NCBI GenBank assembly: GCA_902496185.1
Contig: CABUZX010000018.1
Coordinates: 1-25,060, forward strand
Origin: an uncultured Subdoligranulum sp.
GTDB lineage: Bacteria > Bacillota > Clostridia > Christensenellales > CAG-314
Length of the DNA stretch: 25,060 bases
Direction of reading: 5' to 3'
The translations under genes were made by a program, and so were the position numbers. Shown here one piece after another: positions 23,191 through 25,060 of this stretch. The notes beneath the pieces are model-generated. The model was not told the DNA's origin. It saw only the letters and a list, made by a program, of their open reading frames with translations, and made no database searches. Position 1 is the stretch's first letter. Every line of letters begins with the position of its first letter.

Positions 23191-24894
23191 ATGAAAAAGA
23201 AAACTTTATTACAAATCCTTTCGCTTACCTTTATTTCCGTACTTGTAATGTTTATTTTCGGTATCGTTGCCGTAAACGTCAACGCAAAAGCAATGATGAA
23301 AGAAAGGCTTGCCGAAGAAACGGAACTTGCTTGCTCACTCGTTCAAACGGAAGAAGATTTTTCGGGGTTTGCAAGATATGCAAACGACGATGCTTTCCGT
23401 GTAACCATTATGGATTTCGACGGAAACGTTTTATATGAAAGCGACACAAAATCCCCACTTGAAAACCACATTGACCGTGAAGAAGTAAAAAACGCATTAA
23501 ACGGAAAGCCCGAAACGGTAGAAAGATATTCTGAAACGTTCGGTTGCAATATGACCTATTATGCTTTGAAAACGGAACTTTCGGACGGAACGGAAATTAT
23601 TCTTCGTTTGGCAATAAAAAGCAGTCAAATCAACGGATATTTGGGTGTTGCGCTTCCTATTTTAATTGTCGTTTTGGTCGTTTGTTTGATTGTTTCTATC
23701 GTCATTTCCAACGTATTATCTAATAAAATATCAAGCAAAATCACCGAAGTTGGCGACAGTTTACGTAGCTTAAATGCAGGTAACTATAAGCCTATCAAAA
23801 CGGATTCGGGCGAGCCTGAACTCTATTCCGTTCTTAATCAAATTAACGAACTTAACGCAAATACCGCTATCCATATCCAAAGGATTCAAGAAGAACATAA
23901 TAAACTGAATACGGTACTTGAAAACGTTTCGCAAGGCATCGTTGCTATTGACGAACAAAAGAAGATTATCTTCGTAAACAAGAGCATTTCTACTATTTTC
24001 GATTCTACCGAAAACGTTACGGGTAAAGATTTCATCTATTTGATTGACGATTTGCCCCTTTGTGAAAAGATAGCCCGTCATCTTGGCGAGAATTACGTTT
24101 CAGAATACACCTATAAGGGTAAAGAGTTGTCCGTTGTGATTCGCAAGGTGGATAGCCAAAGCGATAACGTATATTCTATCGTGATTATTACGGATATTAC
24201 CAAAGAAAAAGCAATGCAAAAGCAAAAAAGCGACTTCTTTGCAAACGCTTCGCACGAATTAAAAACGCCCGTTGCCGTTATGCAAGGTTTGTCGGAATTA
24301 TTGCTTGCAAAAGAAACGCTTGACGACGGCTCTAAAAAGCAGGTGGATAGAATACACAAGGAAAGTTTACGCCTTGCTTCGCTCATTTCGGATATGCTCA
24401 AATTAAGTAAACTCGAAAACGGTGAAGATATTGATATGATTCACACTCCCGTTGACGTGAAAGCCGTTGCGGATGAAGTTGCTTTGGAACTTGCTTCTGA
24501 ATTAAAGAAGAAAAATATAACTTTGGAAGTGAAAGGTGCGGGAACGGTTTTAGCAGATAATAAAAAGATTTTTGAAGTGGTTGAAAATCTTTGCTCGAAC
24601 GCAATCCACTACAACGTGGAAAACGGCAAAATTACCGTTTCAATTAGCGAAAATGAAGATGAAACGAAATTATCCGTAGCCGATACGGGAATCGGTATTG
24701 AAAAAGAAAATATCCCACGCCTTTGTGAAAGATTCTATCGTGTAGATAAATCCCGTTCTAAAAAAACGGGCGGTACGGGATTAGGTCTTGCAATCGTAAA
24801 ACACATTTGCGCACTGTATAATGCAGAGCTTTCCATTGAAAGTGAAATCGGTGTTGGCACAACAGTTACAATAATTTTCGACAAAAACAATTAA
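23191..24894 (+). CDS. phoR: Sensor histidine kinase (PhoR-like)
   Basis: A 567-aa membrane kinase. A membrane helix at about 7-30 and another at about 152-177 enclose an extracytoplasmic sensor domain of about 120 residues; a HAMP-like region follows, then a PAS-type domain (about 240-340). The dimerisation domain has the phosphoacceptor H355 in ANASHELKTP. The ATP-binding domain shows the N box around N470, G1 DTGIGI (498-503) and G2 GGTGLGL (527-533). It phosphorylates the preceding regulator, whose stop codon abuts this ATG directly. PAS and HAMP content and position after phoU fit PhoR, which senses phosphate indirectly through Pst/PhoU. Confidence 0.93.
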   Translation: MKKKTLLQILSLTFISVLVMFIFGIVAVNVNAKAMMKERLAEETELACSLVQTEEDFSGFARYANDDAFRVTIMDFDGNVLYESDTKSPLENHIDREEVKNALNGKPETVERYSETFGCNMTYYALKTELSDGTEIILRLAIKSSQINGYLGVALPILIVVLVVCLIVSIVISNVLSNKISSKITEVGDSLRSLNAGNYKPIKTDSGEPELYSVLNQINELNANTAIHIQRIQEEHNKLNTVLENVSQGIVAIDEQKKIIFVNKSISTIFDSTENVTGKDFIYLIDDLPLCEKIARHLGENYVSEYTYKGKELSVVIRKVDSQSDNVYSIVIITDITKEKAMQKQKSDFFANASHELKTPVAVMQGLSELLLAKETLDDGSKKQVDRIHKESLRLASLISDMLKLSKLENGEDIDMIHTPVDVKAVADEVALELASELKKKNITLEVKGAGTVLADNKKIFEVVENLCSNAIHYNVENGKITVSISENEDETKLSVADTGIGIEKENIPRLCERFYRVDKSRSKKTGGTGLGLAIVKHICALYNAELSIESEIGVGTTVTIIFDKNN

Positions 24895-24910
24895 AAAACT
24901 TTCAGAAAAG

Positions 24911-24944
24911 TAGTCAGGTGTACAAGAACGTGTACACCTGACTA
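24911..24944 (+). promoter_or_regulatory. Perfect 14-bp inverted repeat abutting a promoter
   Basis: TAGTCAGGTGTACA (24911-24924) and TGTACACCTGACTA (24931-24944) are perfect complements with a six-base loop AGAACG. There is no T tract, and the next base begins a -35 element. It may end phoR transcripts by structure or processing, or serve as a dimeric operator of the promoter beside it. Confidence 0.7.
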
Positions 24945-24973
24945 TTGACTTTATAGAAAACGTATGATAAAAT
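24945..24973 (+). promoter_or_regulatory. Extended -10 promoter for a gene beyond the window
   Basis: TTGACT (24945-24950), 17-bp spacer, TAAAAT (24968-24973), with TG at 24965-24966. The predicted start is near 24980. Confidence 0.8.
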
Positions 24974-24979
24974 AGAATT

Positions 24980-25060
24980 ACAAACACAAACATATGTTTA
25001 GATTATGCTTTGTGTGGGTATATATAATTAAGGGGTTTCTGCCCTTTGTTAAGCTTGCAA
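24980..25060 (+). other. 5' leader of a downstream gene, possibly structured
   Basis: At least 80 nt follow the predicted start without an obvious start codon preceded by a ribosome site. It contains a small hairpin, AAGGG paired with CCCTT around GTTTCTG (near 25031-25047). The loop recalls the J2/3 segment of purine riboswitches, but the accompanying L2 loop motif is not visible and the 3' half is cut off, so no riboswitch is called. Confidence 0.35.

Noticed and set aside
25020..25060. Purine riboswitch suggested by GTTTCTGCC in the leader
   Set aside because: The diagnostic L2 loop is not found and the 3' half is off the window; a covariance search would be needed.

Overview
The window is AT-rich DNA with strong Shine-Dalgarno sites (AAGGAG/GGAGG), TTGACA/TATAAT promoters, short U-tailed terminators and TGA used as a stop. 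It encodes an oxygen-sensitive iron-sulfur fumarase, a folate cyclohydrolase of the FchA type, lipoproteins with Gram-positive-style lipoboxes and a PhoP/PhoR-type system. Together these suggest an anaerobic low-GC Firmicute, probably an uncultured gut Clostridia lineage; this placement is an inference. I see no rRNA, insertion sequence, phage or CRISPR array.

Layout. (1) 1-3.7 kb, plus strand: fchA with a strong promoter and terminator, then an acyltransferase-like gene with a zinc ribbon that looks leaderless, overlapped by a GltS-like sodium symporter. (2) 3.7-5.2 kb, minus strand: a membrane-anchored XRE regulator with an operator-like palindrome on its promoter, and a tRNA-Gly(GCC) with a consensus promoter. 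(3) 5.3-8.5 kb, minus strand: two-subunit class I fumarase (alpha, beta) followed by a two-gene ABC transporter. (4) 8.6-11.0 kb, minus strand: an unusually large prepilin-like protein (784 aa) with a beta-helix-like body, whose promoter is preceded by three tandem Spo0A-box-like heptamers. (5) 11.2-17.9 kb, plus strand: a four-gene accessory operon: a YwaF/TMEM164-like membrane domain fused to an ABC ATPase, an ABC-2-type membrane partner, a small anchored protein and a large lipoprotein with an Ig-like domain. (6) 18.1-24.9 kb, plus strand: a complete phosphate regulon, pstS-pstCA-pstB-phoU-phoP-phoR, with three 11-bp-spaced Pho-box repeats ahead of pstS. (7) The right edge holds a 14-bp perfect inverted repeat, an extended -10 promoter and the leader of a gene outside the window.

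How the parts work together. The Pho block is a self-contained sense-transport-regulate unit: lipoprotein PstS delivers phosphate to a single-chain PstC-PstA permease driven by PstB, PhoU couples transport state to the sensor, and PhoR/PhoP probably act back on the Pho box. Two of its proteins are architecturally odd: PstS has its two halves in reversed order relative to the textbook protein, and PstC and PstA are one polypeptide. The strongest candidate for an undescribed system is the 11.2-17.9 kb operon, where a polytopic YwaF/TMEM164-like module is physically joined to an exporter ATPase and co-transcribed with surface proteins. The divergently transcribed giant prepilin next to it may be functionally related, since both loci encode large beta-rich surface proteins; this link is speculative.
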